Of a stretch of 64,000 bases of DNA, positions 1 to 11,345 are shown piece by piece. Source of the stretch: Platerodrilus igneus (taxonomy: Eukaryota; Arthropoda; Insecta; Coleoptera; Lycidae); the NCBI GenBank assembly GCA_036346225.1, contig JARFIW010001185.1, positions 124,001-188,000 of the forward strand, in the 5' to 3' direction. Each line of letters starts with the position of its first letter. Position 1 is the stretch's first letter. The notes beneath the pieces are model-generated. The model was not told where the DNA came from. It was given only the letters and a program-made list of their open reading frames with translations, and did no database searches. Made by a program: the position numbers and the translations under genes.

Positions 1-852
1 CTTGATTTACATGAGGATGATATTGCAGGAATACAGTCCCTGTACCCACCACCATCATCAGCATCTACCACCGTTAAATCAACTACCGCTGCTTTTAAAC
101 CTAACTCCCCAAATAAGCCAACCACACCGAACAAACTGCCACCAGACCTATGTAACATTGATATTGAACATTTTCTAATTCTAAATAAACGCATATATAT
201 GTTTTATGAAAAATGGGTTTGGATATCAGCTCTAAATAGCACTTACATTGAACCGGCTAAGAACATAATAGATTGGCTACCTTTTCTTCCACACACGTTT
301 AAACGTTTAGATGCCGTATATCAAAAACCAAATGGTGATGTGGTTTTCTTTAGCAACAATCAAGTATATCTGTTGCAATTTCCTAGCATGCAGCTAGTCA
401 ATGGATGGCCTAGAGCGTACACTCACTTTTACATTCCTAATCGTGTTCGGGTCAATGCGGCTGTAAATACCTATACTGGACGTACATTGATATTTTATGG
501 CGAAAATCAACTCATGGAATACGATGAATGTACTAAGCAACCCAAAGCACATTTTTACAATCACATGCATTTCCAGATATTCCTTCGCATATTACAACCA
601 TTTTCGATATACCAATGGTCATCTATATTTTATCAATAAAACAAATTTCACGAATATAGTGAATTTCTAGGCAAAGTAGTTCAATCTGGCCACTTTGATC
701 TATCCATATTTAACATTTATTGTGCAAACAAAGGATTAATGCAACAACTTTACGATGTATTGACAAAGTTATTAAAATTGGACAAACTAGTGAATTCGTA
801 CTTACAATCTAGCAGTATGTATGATAATTATGATGATGAAAGTTTATCGTAA
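1..852 (+). pseudogene. Matrix-metalloproteinase-like protein, 3' part: end of catalytic domain, hinge, hemopexin-like domain
   Basis: The frame is open from the window edge, so the N-terminus and zinc site lie outside. The first residues contain EDDIAGIQSLYP, the usual end of a matrixin catalytic domain. A Pro/Thr/Ser-rich hinge of about 40 residues follows. From about residue 53 a hemopexin-like propeller begins with a cysteine (PPDLC). The main frame stops at 639. The last blade continues in other frames between about 555 and 650 (NGHLYF, then FDLSIFNIYC) to a stop at 852, so at least one frameshift lies there. The late cysteine fits the disulfide that closes a hemopexin domain. MMPs cleave extracellular matrix; hemopexin domains help substrate binding. 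It could be a decayed host gene, a virus-derived gene, or an assembly error in a working gene. Confidence 0.6.
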
Positions 853-892
853 TGTTAAAAAATGTACAAAATATAATAAAACAATTAATTTT

Positions 893-1726
893 TTAGTTCA
901 TTTTATTTTTTACATCACATAAAAATTTATTTGGAAAAGCAACAATAATTTCATATAAAAACTTAAATTCTAAAGAATGTTGAATAAAGTAGCTGGTTCT
1001 TGATAATTTCGTAAGTGCTTGCATATTTTCCGCAACCAATTTACCTGTAGATATAATACAATCATCGTTGATTGCACCACACTGCTTGGTAAAAGAGGAC
1101 GCTATGTTATCTATAAATTGATTATAGATGTAATCAATTGAAGAATCATTAATTGTAAATAAACAATCGTTAACTATGAATGTCATTGAAAATAATTTAT
1201 TAATTGCTTCCTCAGAAAACACGAGCGTAGCACTACCATTATGACTTATTCCAATATATGGAAAGTTGCTGCAGATATCGTAAATGGCATGCAGCTTAAT
1301 TCCATAACCAATGGATATTTCTTGATCTCTATATTCAGGTTCTTTTTGTAGAATTAGCATATTACGAAGGAAATGTTCGCTTCTTAAACTTGAAATTTCA
1401 TTCCATTCCTTAACATTAAAACATAGAAAACTTTGTGGAGCAATAACATTAGATATTTGCACTACTGCATTTAGTTCATACCGCGTTGAAATACCAACTT
1501 CCAGTAATAAACCCAATTCCACATGTAAAAATGTTGACCATGTTGATACTAATTCCTCGCGATACTTATTAAATGCTGTAGGACGTGTTGATTTTAGTGA
1601 TAACTCTGCGTTTGTATCAGCCCATGAAAAATTTGCATTATCATTTTGAATTGCATCGACCGATAAACAATTTGCATCACCACCACTATTCTTATTCAAG
1701 TTTTTATTAACTGTTGCAGCATACAT
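893..1726 (-). CDS. Uncharacterised 277-residue protein, possibly element- or virus-associated
   Basis: This uninterrupted minus-strand frame of 277 codons is the longest clean frame in the first 15 kb. It converges with the hemopexin gene and lies 58 bp downstream of another minus-strand gene, so the two may be transcribed together. The N-terminal 80 residues are rich in Asn, Ser and Thr and look disordered. The middle holds alternating strand-like and helical stretches, with SFLCFNVKEWNEI near residue 100 and LVFSEEAINKLF near residue 170. I see no signal peptide, membrane segment or catalytic motif. I do not recognise the family with confidence. The intact frame and the neighbour suggest a functional or recently functional gene. 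Confidence 0.5.
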   Translation of the reverse strand: MYAATVNKNLNKNSGGDANCLSVDAIQNDNANFSWADTNAELSLKSTRPTAFNKYREELVSTWSTFLHVELGLLLEVGISTRYELNAVVQISNVIAPQSFLCFNVKEWNEISSLRSEHFLRNMLILQKEPEYRDQEISIGYGIKLHAIYDICSNFPYIGISHNGSATLVFSEEAINKLFSMTFIVNDCLFTINDSSIDYIYNQFIDNIASSFTKQCGAINDDCIISTGKLVAENMQALTKLSRTSYFIQHSLEFKFLYEIIVAFPNKFLCDVKNKMN

Positions 1727-1784
1727 GTTTCTACTTCGAACGCAAAACTCTAACTATTTACGATGGTGAATTTTGCCGGTTGAA

Positions 1785-2327
1785 TTATTGATTATAATTA
1801 TTCATATAATACTTCAGTACAATCGCATTTTCCGCTGCACAACTGAATGATGTGCAACGTCTAGCGTGGTATAAACATTTTGAAGCGTTGGGACAATTCC
1901 ACTCCTTTAACTCGTGTAAAGGAGGTGGACACCCCAAAGCTTCAACATTGATGATGTTGAGGTTAGAAAATTCGGACATTAACCATGCCCGTTTTTCTAA
2001 CCCCTTTACATATATATGCGTCGCTTCTTTTAATATTGGTCTTAATACATGTTGCAAGCATCCATAGGGCAACTCACCATACTCCCACTTAATACCATGA
2101 AATTTTTCAATTAGCCATGCATTTTGGCGTTTATTGTCTATCAATAATTCATCCCATGGATGCGGTGGCTTTAATATGTAAGTACTTACATCATTGGATG
2201 ATGCCAATAATGGAACAATAGCGACTTCTTTATATATGAATTTATTGTTTACAGTTTTGAATCCTTGAACATCTAACACTATTGAAGTATTCATTTTGCA
2301 ATATTGACGCTGGCTGTTCAATAACAA
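1785..2327 (-). CDS. Conserved arthropod-type hypothetical protein, possible exonuclease-like fold
   Basis: The frame is 180 codons and intact. A second ATG at codon 12 (2294) may be the true start, because the following MNTSIVLDVQGF opens like related proteins I recall from insect genomes. Visible features are an N-terminal strand with Asp (LDVQGF), FIYKEVAI, a central THIYVKGLEKRAWL segment and a C-terminal Cys/His-rich stretch (CPNASKCLYHARRC). The beginning resembles the first acidic strand of RNase H-like exonucleases, but with Gln where a second acid is usual, so activity is doubtful. It lies just upstream of the 277-residue gene on the same strand. Function is not established; the fold is inference from memory. 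Confidence 0.5.
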   Translation of the reverse strand: MLLNSQRQYCKMNTSIVLDVQGFKTVNNKFIYKEVAIVPLLASSNDVSTYILKPPHPWDELLIDNKRQNAWLIEKFHGIKWEYGELPYGCLQHVLRPILKEATHIYVKGLEKRAWLMSEFSNLNIINVEALGCPPPLHELKEWNCPNASKCLYHARRCTSFSCAAENAIVLKYYMNNYNQ

Positions 2328-2889
2328 ACAGAAACTAACATCTTAACCAAATGTCTACATATTTATATGATTCGCAAACAAGCTTCCTCCACATAGAGAC
2401 GACGTGATTACTTTTTAAAATTTATGCGATTGTATAATTATATACAATCCCATTATATTTAATTTATGCATTAAAACATTCCAATGTGGTTATAAAATTA
2501 TTCACGTTTTGTAGAAAAACCATTAAAATTTACATTTTAATCTCATATGTAACTTTGTAACCTTGATGCTAATGAACGCTATTATTAACTTCTATCGTTT
2601 GAGAATGACGCAAAGAAAGAATACCTGATGCTACACCTTGAATTATAAAAAGTTAATACATGTAAATTCTTCAAAAATTAGTATGCTAAATACAGTGTCG
2701 ACGTTTCATCATGACCAAATAACTACATCAATTGCATATATCAAACAGGATTCTGAATAGTTCACGGTTGATGTGGATATAAAATTATTCATGGTTTTAG
2801 CAATAAAAATTTAAAATATAACCTTGCTTATAAGTTTATGACATTTCTAAGTATATATAATACAGTAAATTTAACCATTAACTAACAAA
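2328..2889. other. Intergenic AT-rich DNA between divergent small genes
   Basis: No coding frame is supported. A stretch near 2597-2665 (GTTTGAGAATGACG, then GATGCTACACCTTGA) recurs in slightly changed form near 3328-3390. This suggests a duplicated regulatory or downstream segment on either side of the small two-exon gene. Confidence 0.35.
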
Positions 2890-3211
2890 ATGAAACCAAC
2901 TGCAATTATATCGCCAACAAATAGAACTGGGGTGCCATGGTTTGCAACACCGACAGTGAAGCGTCGAATGCTTAGACGCTTAAACCCGTAAGTAACAAAT
3001 ATTTATTTGTATAAACTAATTTTCAATTTATGTTTACTACTGAAAAAATTGTTATATAATAAAACTTAGGCTCATTTTTTCTTATTGTTACAGTAATATG
3101 CGATATACGGAGGTGGCAGACCGGCGCACACCACCACGAATGCCATCACCACCACCACAACCACCACAACCATGGCCCCAGAAAATAACGAAGATAATGA
3201 AGATTTATTAA
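2890..3211 (+). CDS. Small two-exon gene, basic then proline-rich product (tentative)
   Basis: Exon 1 (2890-2987) encodes 32 residues rich in Pro, Thr and Arg (VKRRMLRRLNP). It is followed by a GTAAGT donor. A TTACAG acceptor at 3093 opens exon 2 (3094-3211), which keeps phase and encodes a proline run (PSPPPQPPQPWP) before a stop: 71 residues in all. A different frame of exon 2 runs on to 3246 with an acidic end (MAPENNEDNEDLL), so the true C-terminus is uncertain or the gene has shifted frame. I do not recognise the product. A TATATAA-like stretch near 2855 could be a promoter, but this is weak. Confidence 0.3.
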
Positions 3212-3560
3212 TGCTATTAAATGAATTTTTGGAGCGAAATATTTAATAAATAAATATTAAAGAAACACATATTTTCTAAATGATATTGGTGCTAAGGAAA
3301 GCTATTATTATTATTAAGTTCTATAGTTTGAGAGTGACGTTAAAACCTTGATGCTACACCTTGAGTTGTAAAAGTTAATCCATAAGCAAGAAATCCTTGA
3401 TAAAAGCAAGTTCAGTGTACTTGTATAAATTATTTTGGGATGATGTAACCAAAAGGGAATATACGACATACCTGTCTTGAAATGTTTTTGCAAACACACC
3501 TTATGTTAATTAAATACATTATATTAAAAGTCGAATGTCGGTGTGATTTACATATATATT

Positions 3561-3867
3561 ACCATAGATTTATAATTCCAAACACGAGGTTATATTCGAC
3601 TGCATGCAGATTCTTAGTATTTTATCGTGACATTGAAATTGTGAGAAGTGAACGACTTCTTTTTTACAAGATTTTACCTGCAGACGTTTAAAAATTTGAC
3701 CTCCATCATATAACCAGAGATTTATAATTCCAAACTCGTTGTTATATTCGACTGCATGCAAATTCTTAGTATTTTATCGTGACATTGAAAATGTGAGAAG
3801 TGAACGACTTCTTTCTTACAAGATTTTACCTGCAAACGTTTAAAAAATTTGACCTCCATCATATAAC
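3561..3867 (+). repeat. Two-copy direct tandem repeat, unit about 152 bp
   Basis: Unit 1 (3561-3712) and unit 2 (3713-3867) share almost every base. Both contain TTATATTCGACTGCATGCA, then a GTGAGAAGTGAACGACTTCTT block and a GACCTCCATCATATAAC end. Short frames read across it are by-products of the repeat. No function is evident. Confidence 0.85.
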
Positions 3868-4236
3868 ATTTCGTATATTTTCTTAATTTTATTTTCTACT
3901 TCGTACAAAACGCAGCTTATGTGGAGAGCTAAAACATTCTTTACCACTTGCACGCGTTTGTCTAATATTAAAAAATTCTTCACCGCGGCGTTTTAATTTT
4001 TAGCTTAACCTACCCCAGAAAATACGAACCAACACGTGAACTCCATTTTCTACACACACACAACATTTTTAAAATTTAATATTTAACGTCGGGAACGCTG
4101 CTAAAAATTTCTTAAGAAAATATCTCCACCCCAGCGCACGCGCACCACCCCACGACAAAATCTAACGACCCCGCCGAACGCACACCCCAAAGACCTAACG
4201 ACCCCCGACGCAACAAATTTACACACAAAGACAATT

Positions 4237-4374
4237 TTGTTCTCAAAGCGGCGTATACATATCTTGCTGCACGTTTTGTTTCCCAAAGCGGCTTAGCTGT
4301 TCATATTGTTCTCGAATCGGCGTATACATATCTTGCTGTGGATCTCTGTTGCCAAAGCGGCTTAGCTACCCTAC
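4237..4374 (+). repeat. Two-copy tandem repeat, unit about 69 bp
   Basis: Two successive units each contain TTGTTCTC, then GGCGTATACATATCTTGCTG, then CCAAAGCGGCTTAGCT. They follow a GC-richer stretch (4120-4215) made of CGACCCC/CCGACG-like words. The repeat sits just before the diverged start of a long LTR and may belong to its flank. Confidence 0.75.
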
Positions 4375-4559
4375 TTAAAGCAAACAGGACACCGTATTAT
4401 CAACGTAAATAATATTTAAGAGCGAAGAGCAAACTAAACTTGACTATCTGTTTATTCACCTCGTTGCTATCCCCATAACATCTGCGCGTCTTATCTCGAC
4501 TTCGATAAATAGCATAAGGAACCAAATTTATACACGAATAATTATTTATTTATTAATGT

Positions 4560-6695
4560 AAATCCAACTTTATGCAACCAGCTATTCAAAGCGATGTATT
4601 TTCAGTACTCTAACAGAAAGGAAGCGAAAAATGTTTAACTATTAAAAATGCTTGTTACATATTGAATAATTATTAACTCGTTGGCGATTGCGTCGTATTA
4701 TAATAAATAGATTGCATCGTTCCGGTCTTGCCGTAAATGTAAATTTCGTTCCTTAAGAGAATGATTCGTAACTTGTTTTCAAACTTAGTGAAAATTACAA
4801 ACCGCTTGGAATTAATGATAAATTGCTATTCGTATAAATGTTGTTCCTTATGTGGATATACGAGTCTAAATATAAACAGATAAGAAGTGTAGTTCTGATT
4901 ACCTTTGAAAGAGGTATGCTTTAGTATGTAACTTGTTGGATTGAAAGAAGCGCGGTTGTGATAACAACGAGTATATATCGACAGATTAGCGTGGTTGTTA
5001 GTTGTGCTTTGTTAATATAAAATTACGAGTTTGGCAGTTGTTCGTTATTCCGATATATTCTAATTACTTTTGAAAAGAAGAGGCTTTTATAGACGAAGGT
5101 TTTTGACGTGTTTGTTTTTACGGAACATTTGACTTAGTGCTTACGCGTACTTTACTAATTTGTGGTTTGGGAGTTGTTCTTTTGTTCCTATAAATGACGA
5201 GTGGTATATTAACTGCAGAGTCGTGTTTTCGTGCTTGGTTTCTACATATTAATTACGTAAAAAATACTGTGCTTTCTGCTTTTGAATAATGAGAATGGAT
5301 GCACGTTTAATTTTCGAATGGTTATGAACAAACGCGGCGCAATTTTAATTGTTTTGCTTGTGAAATGTTAACTGTAGCAGTGGAGTTCTAATTCCTTTTT
5401 GTTGAAGGAAGGATGCTATATATGTAACGGGTTTACTCTACTGCACGTGTTTTACTAATGGTGGTTTTAGTGGTTTTCTTGTGGAAAAAAACGTTGTAGA
5501 ACTGGTGAAACTTGACCGATTCTTTCTTTAGGAGTAATGGGTGTGCGATCTCGTTTCGTTACCTGTTTTCTTTTTTTTATTTTACCCGAGCAGTACATAC
5601 TTTGGATTATCTGAATACAGTTGTAAGCTTGAGTGTTTCTAAAAATGATGATACAGTGTAGCCGGTTTAGTAGATGAAAGAAAAAGGTTGCTTCTTCTAA
5701 ATATGTATCTCATTCACATGTAATTACAGTTGATACTGTGGTTCTGAATTTTCTACTACCAAAGAATCTAGAATAGATCACTACTCGTGCAAACTTTCGT
5801 TATGCAAAGCATTGGATTTTTCTTTGTTGCTATATGTAGCAAATGAAACACCTCGCGTTGCTGTTAGTTTAATGCAAGAACTTATCAGAGGACATGCATT
5901 ACATCGTGCTTTGCAAGCCCGTGATTCTAAATGCTAAATGTTTACTACAATTTTTGTGATTAGTGTAAAGTGTAATAAGTTCCATCAACACCCTCACAAT
6001 CAAGGGTGAAGTGCTCCGTTAGTGCCGAACATCGTACATCCCACACTTCCATTGCAAGGAAGCGTTACTGCAGGACTCTCTGTAAGTGCACTATTTCATA
6101 CTTGTTGTTATTTTAAATATCTATCCGTGGTTCTACAATATCCTTTGTTGTTCTGATACCTTTTACAATAGACTTGCATGCTATTAAGAAACAAAAAAAA
6201 AAACAACTAATACTACTGAATTACTCATCAATTGTGCTTATCTATTTATCTATTTCTTTGTTAAAATTTATTGAATTACTTATATCACTTGTGTCTTACC
6301 TATTTATCTTTTTTACATTTTGTCTAATTGATGTTAAATTGGTGTGTGAGGAAACGTTTCTGCTACTCCCCAATATTACCTCACTTTGTATTAAAAGTTT
6401 TTGTACTGCTATTACCGTTGTCATATTATATAGATTATCCAAACGTTTCTACCTTCTTTTACATTCTTTTACATTCTTTTACATTCTTTTTTTCATGTTT
6501 ACTTAACTATTTTTATTGCAGGTTGGCTATTCTAATTCTTTTTTTTTCAGGTATTGTTACTAATTCCTTATAGCCCCGTACGTTATATGTTGGTCTGCTT
6601 TCTACAACCCCCCCTACTCTCCGATTGAGCCCGGTCACTTCTTTTTTCCTCTTTGATTTACTTTTCGTTACGCACGGCTACGAGCCAACGTAACA
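4560..6695 (+). repeat. Long LTR of a Gypsy-like element (5' LTR; start uncertain)
   Basis: This region is related throughout to the one starting at 61752. A shared landmark is the CATCAACACCCTCACA..TCAAGGGTGAAGTGCT block at about 5985 and 62980. It ends in CGTAACA at 6695, which matches inversely the TGTAACG start of the 61752 copy, as LTR termini do. A primer-binding site follows within 7 bp. No intact gag or pol follows, so this is a 5' LTR remnant. The 5' limit is diverged; 4560 is approximate. T-rich frames within it are not genes. Confidence 0.55.
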
Positions 6696-6701
6696 TAACT
6701 T

Positions 6702-6717
6702 TGGCGCCCAACGCGCC
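6702..6717 (+). promoter_or_regulatory. tRNA primer-binding site of an LTR element
   Basis: TGGCGCCCAACGCGCC lies 6 bases after the LTR end, where reverse transcription is primed in LTR elements. A near-identical site follows the LTR at 35814. I cannot assign the tRNA. Confidence 0.6.
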
Positions 6718-7207
6718 TGCCACGAAAAAAATAACGTAACACATGTTAATACGATTATTCTGATTCTTTAACTTTACGTAGGTATCAGTACCAAAAACCA
6801 TTAATTGAATTCGAACTATCAATTAAACACATTATTTGTAATACTGATAACTCGGTAAATATTAATTTTAAAAAAATAGAACAAGAATACATTATTTACG
6901 TAAAAAGCTTGCCAAATTCAAAAATTCAACCAAAATTAAAATTTAAGCAGCTCGGTGCGAAATAGGGGTAGTTACGGGACCCTTACTTGCTGCTGTACGA
7001 CACTGGAAAAAGTATACAAAGTGATTTGTTTGCGATTATGTGTATTTTATATTAGTTAAACTGTTTGCTACGTTTAATAAAAGAATGTGTACTGCTTTCA
7101 AAGTTATGGAAAATAATAGTTTTTTAATTTTTTAACTTTACGCCCTGTAACACTACTTATTTTTTAGAGTTCTGTCTATCGTATCCTTTTTAAAACACCC
7201 CGTATAG
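6718..7207. other. Leader-like and unassigned DNA
   Basis: This stretch after the primer-binding site should hold element leader or gag, but I see no gag-like frame. The element was truncated here. Nothing else is recognised before the LINE fragment. Confidence 0.4.
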
Positions 7208-7215
7208 GGTTTGTA

Positions 7216-8715
7216 GCACTGAAAGAAGCATTGTAAATTGGGCAAAATGTTCCAAATACTAAAGATTGGAATGAGTTTTAGGGATAGACGGATAGTACAT
7301 TGCTTATAAAGGGTCTTTCATTAAGCGCTTCCTATCTTTAAATTTAAATAAAACAAAGTATCTGTGAGATATCATCGAAACTTTCTATTCGTTTGAAAGG
7401 CCTATCGATGCCATTATGATTGAAATATAACATCTTGCCAATGTCTACCGCAACTTCGCTGGGTCGCGCGCATCCAAAATGTCCAATTTTGCATGAGTCT
7501 GACGCATAAATCATTCTGAATTTGACCGATGGCATGGATTATGTTGTCTTTGAGGGCCGCTGTGGTTTGTGGATTAATCCCATAGACCTGCGACTTTTGG
7601 AAAACCCCACAAGCAAAAGTCTAACGGGGTCAAATCGCACGATCTCGGTGGCCAGTTAACATCACCTCCACGTGAAATGCTCTTGCCTTCAAATCGCTCG
7701 TGCAGAATGTCCAATGTGGCAGGAGCTGTATGGCACGTACGTCCTGTTTAAACCACATGCCGTTGGTGTCCACATCATCCAATTTAGGCCAAAGAAGTTG
7801 GTAATCATCGACCTATAGCGTTCGCCGTTGACGGTGATAGCCTGGCCAACGTCGTTTTGAAAAAAATAGGGGCCGATGAGGCCGCCGGGCCAAAATCCAC
7901 ACCAAACAGTGACTTTTTGGGATGCATCTGACGCTCTAGAATGTACTGTAAAGTGGTATCGTCCCAAATTCGACAATTTTGTTTGTTGACGTATCCATTC
8001 ATCGCTGAAGATAATTTTTTCATAAAAATTAGGGTCAATTTCCAACTGCTCCAGAGCCCATTTAGCAAACACAAGTCGTTGTCTGTGGTCGTTTATCTTC
8101 AGCTCCTGGGTAAGTTGAGTTTTGCACGGGGGCAGACCCAAGTTACGACGCAAAATTCGCCAAGTTGTGGTCTGCGAAAGGCCTAGTTTTTGTGAGCGGC
8201 ACGAAATTGACTGCCTCGGATTTTCCTGCACACTTTCACGGACAGCGTCGATATTTTCGGCTGATCTTGCGGTTCGTTGTCGTACGGGTGTTGGTTGATT
8301 GTTTACTAAACCACTGGACTCAAATTTATCAACCACACTACGAATAGTGGTTTCGGCAGGACGGTTATGGCGACCGCAAAATGGGCGAAGCGCGCGGAAC
8401 GTTGCCCGAACAGATCACCCACTTTGATAAAACAATTTTATCATTTGCACGTGTTGTTAAACGCTATATCTGTCCATGGCGATTTAGCGAAACAGACTGA
8501 ATAAATGACAGCTACTTTGACAGATGCAGCTTCAACAATGTGACTGCTACCAATAGTCAAAGTTCGAAAGTCCCCATTGGAAGACCCTTTACAAAGAGCA
8601 AATAGAGGTAATAGAATTAGAGCAGGAACGTAGAGAAGTAAATATTAGGAAAGAGTTGAGACAGGAATGTGCTCTATCTCCATTAAGTTTTAACTTGTAT
8701 ATCGAAGAGTTCTAG
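7216..8715 (+). pseudogene. Non-LTR retrotransposon RT fragment, split by a mariner
   Basis: Bases 7216-7308 read KMFQILKIGMSFRDRRIVHC and 8590-8715 read YKEQIEVIELEQERREVN followed by LSPLSFNLYIEEF and a stop. Together they are the RT region just before the catalytic motif of the same LINE family found at 57-58 kb, which has GMSYRDRRIVHSLYKEQ at 58105-58180. The mariner sits exactly between these halves. Removing it with one TA restores an unbroken codon. The fragment lacks the FADD catalytic motif and is dead. Confidence 0.8.
7309..8589 (-). mobile_element. Mariner/Tc1-type DNA transposon, inactivated
   Basis: Terminal inverted repeats begin AAGGGTCTT at 7309 and end AAGACCCTT at 8589. They are flanked by TA at 7307-7308 and 8590-8591, the canonical target duplication. 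The 1281 bp length is normal for the family. The minus strand encodes a transposase from about 8336 down. It has an N-terminal helix-turn-helix region (VRQRTARSAENI; LSQTTTWRILRR), the first catalytic region IIFSDEW, then WPPRSCDLTPLDF with the third catalytic Asp near 7610-7640, and a C-terminal tail (7344-7535). Frameshifts and stops separate the parts, including a stop after the third Asp. No intact transposase remains. Confidence 0.85.
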
Positions 8716-11127
8716 GACCGAAGATATACTGATGACGATAATGGTGATACAGTGATGTATTAAAATTCTGAGCCAGTGAAACTGACTTACTGAAAATCAT
8801 TCAGTCAGTGACAAAAATCTTGTATCTTGATAATTTTCAAGAAATGTTTTTAAACTGTTTCATAATGTATGAAACTAAGAAGTATACAATATCAAATCTC
8901 TGACATAACACCAATTTTACATTTTTTTAAAGTATTTAAAAAGAGAATCCAGCTTATTTAGGAAATACCAACGATAACCAATAATTGTTCCGTTGGTATA
9001 CACTTATATAGTTAGGAGTAAATTTAATTTAAAAATGTTGCACCTCTGATAAAATTGCAACTTTGTGATTAATTTTGTTTAGAATAAATATATTTTATGA
9101 CAATGATTTACATCAAAACATATTTCAAACCTGAATAAAATCTGATTATGGTGTTAGATCTTATTATCCATGCTTACCTCTTGGTCCACGATGCTGTGCA
9201 CTTACATAAATTATTATTAATCCCAACACAAACCATATATTCGTCAATGCAAACATGGCGAGTTATATAACACGTATATAGATCTCTAATAGAACACTCA
9301 CTAGTCCTGATATTAATGTTTATTCTACATTAATGTTTTTTAATTGCACATAAATTTGTGACGTATTTGCTTGTTTGTAAATTTTTCATTTCCTAGTAAT
9401 AGGTTTTGGAAAGAGTGCACTACATAATTTTAAATTTAAATTTTTCATGTTTATAGATGTTCTGTGTCAAGTTAAGCAACTACAGATATAGGTTACTATT
9501 TAAATTATAAATATGATAATAAAAAATTTCAACATTCATCATAATGACTGTTATCGTTTCTTAAAAGAAATTTATTTTTGTTTGTTTAGTTCACTTAGTA
9601 CTTGTTATCTTAGCACCGAAAGGACCTTGGAGTTTATCAATCATGGTTGACATATATTTAATTTTCAGATCGTTAATGAAAATAGGCAAACGCTTAAAAT
9701 AATGAATATTTTTAAATAATCTGAAAATGTTTGAAAATTTTAACTGTTTAATACAATACGCTGGTGCGTTATTTGGATATTCATTAGGGAGGTAAAAATT
9801 AGTTTTCAAGTTTTTTCGAGACGTTTCGTAAAATTGTTCGATTCGGAGGGAAAAAAATTTCTGCAAAATTACAGCTCAATCCGACATGCCTCAATTCGGT
9901 TGAGATAGTTACAAAAACACGATGTTTTGATGAAAGGTGGGGAAATACCAGAAAAAAGGTTAAAAATAAAGATGAGTGGTGTAAAATTTCCATGTTTTAC
10001 TTCAAGCACGTGCCTACAACTGCCGCGAGTGATAAACTTTGTTATTTTGCATGTGCAAGAACGTCGTAGTAATTGGGAAAACACACAAAGCAAGTTGAAT
10101 ATCGATTTGTCGTCCTAACAGACCGCATCACTGCTTACATGTTTTACATAGAACCTTAATTAGAAGAACTGCTTTCTTTCGAAACACCACCATCAACATA
10201 AATGTGCTTCGATACACCCGCCAAAGAAAAGAGTAGATTTTTTAGAAGGACAGATTCTACCTTTTTTTTATTTACATCGTTTTTTCGTTGGCACCGCTGC
10301 GTGAACAACAAGTGAGTGCTTTGAAGTGAAATGTTTGATCTGGTTAAAACCAGTAATTATATGTTATTTGTTAATTATCACTTATTTTTGTATACATGCC
10401 CACTTTTCTTTACCACAGAGCTGTTCGAAATTTACATCGCAATTTTTACAATATCCAACACCTAAACCTAATATACCGAGACAAAGCAAAAGATAGAGAC
10501 AGCATGCTAAAATTTAAACCTCACACCGATGAAAGAACAATTGGAAGAAACAATTAAAAAACCAACAGAAACCAGCTGCTACTGTTAAGAAACGCGTACT
10601 TTGTGAAAATAAAGAAACAAAGGAGTCAAACGAAAAGAAGAAACAGCAGACGAAGATTAATAAAAAAGTAGTTGTTAAAGTAATAGAGGAAAAACCACCA
10701 TCAACGAGTTATGTTTTCGGTAAATTCTGGGCAATAATAATATGCCTCATGGTTAAATGCTGTTTGTACCACTGTGAAATTTGCAAAAGATTTTACATCA
10801 TGCAATAATTGCAAGTAAAGAGTATTTATTTAGGTTTCATTATTTAACATCTCGGTCGATATTTCCCCACATGTGGTCGATAGTTCTCAATAGTGGTCGG
10901 CTAAAAGCAACCAAGCAACCATTTTGTATTTTTTAATTTTTTCAAAATAAAGGATTTTTAGAGGTTCAGTTGTACTTACTTACCTTCTTCGAAAATCAGA
11001 CAATATTTTCACATCAATACATGTCTATTTTTGTCGTCACCTATTTATAATATAAATTTATTTGTATTAGGTGGTCAATATTATACCACCTTCCCCTAAA
11101 CATTTGTGTGCAAATATACTTGCTAAT
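8716..11127. other. AT-rich DNA without a supported gene
   Basis: I see no recognisable product. Overlapping short frames on both strands around 9590-10120 do not resemble a protein. One start-less frame of about 90 codons (about 10525-10805) is lysine-rich and could be an exon or chance. Microsatellites are few. Confidence 0.4.
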
Positions 11128-11345
11128 GAAAGTACGTACATACACGTGCGCACTTGCACCCACACGCGTATACACACGCGCACAGACACATACACGAACA
11201 CACACGCACATACTCACGCACACATACTTGATCGCACGTATACAGATATGTACATAGATACACATACGCACGAACACGCATGCACCCGTACGCCCGCACG
11301 CACACATGCTTGCACTCACAGACGGACGTACGCACGCATGGACGT
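11128..11345. repeat. CA-rich imperfect low-complexity tract
   Basis: An alternating purine-pyrimidine tract is dominated by CACA, CGCA and TACA words. It leaves long frames open on both strands (His/Thr-rich on plus, Cys/Val-rich on minus). These are composition artefacts, not genes. Confidence 0.85.

Noticed and set aside
3113..3190. CAC/CCA-rich stretch as a microsatellite only
   Set aside because: It is in phase with a good upstream splice pair, so a proline-rich exon was kept as a tentative call.
6174..6573. Hydrophobic frames of 81-110 codons
   Set aside because: They sit in the T-rich 3' end of an LTR; not conserved as frames in the 63 kb relative.
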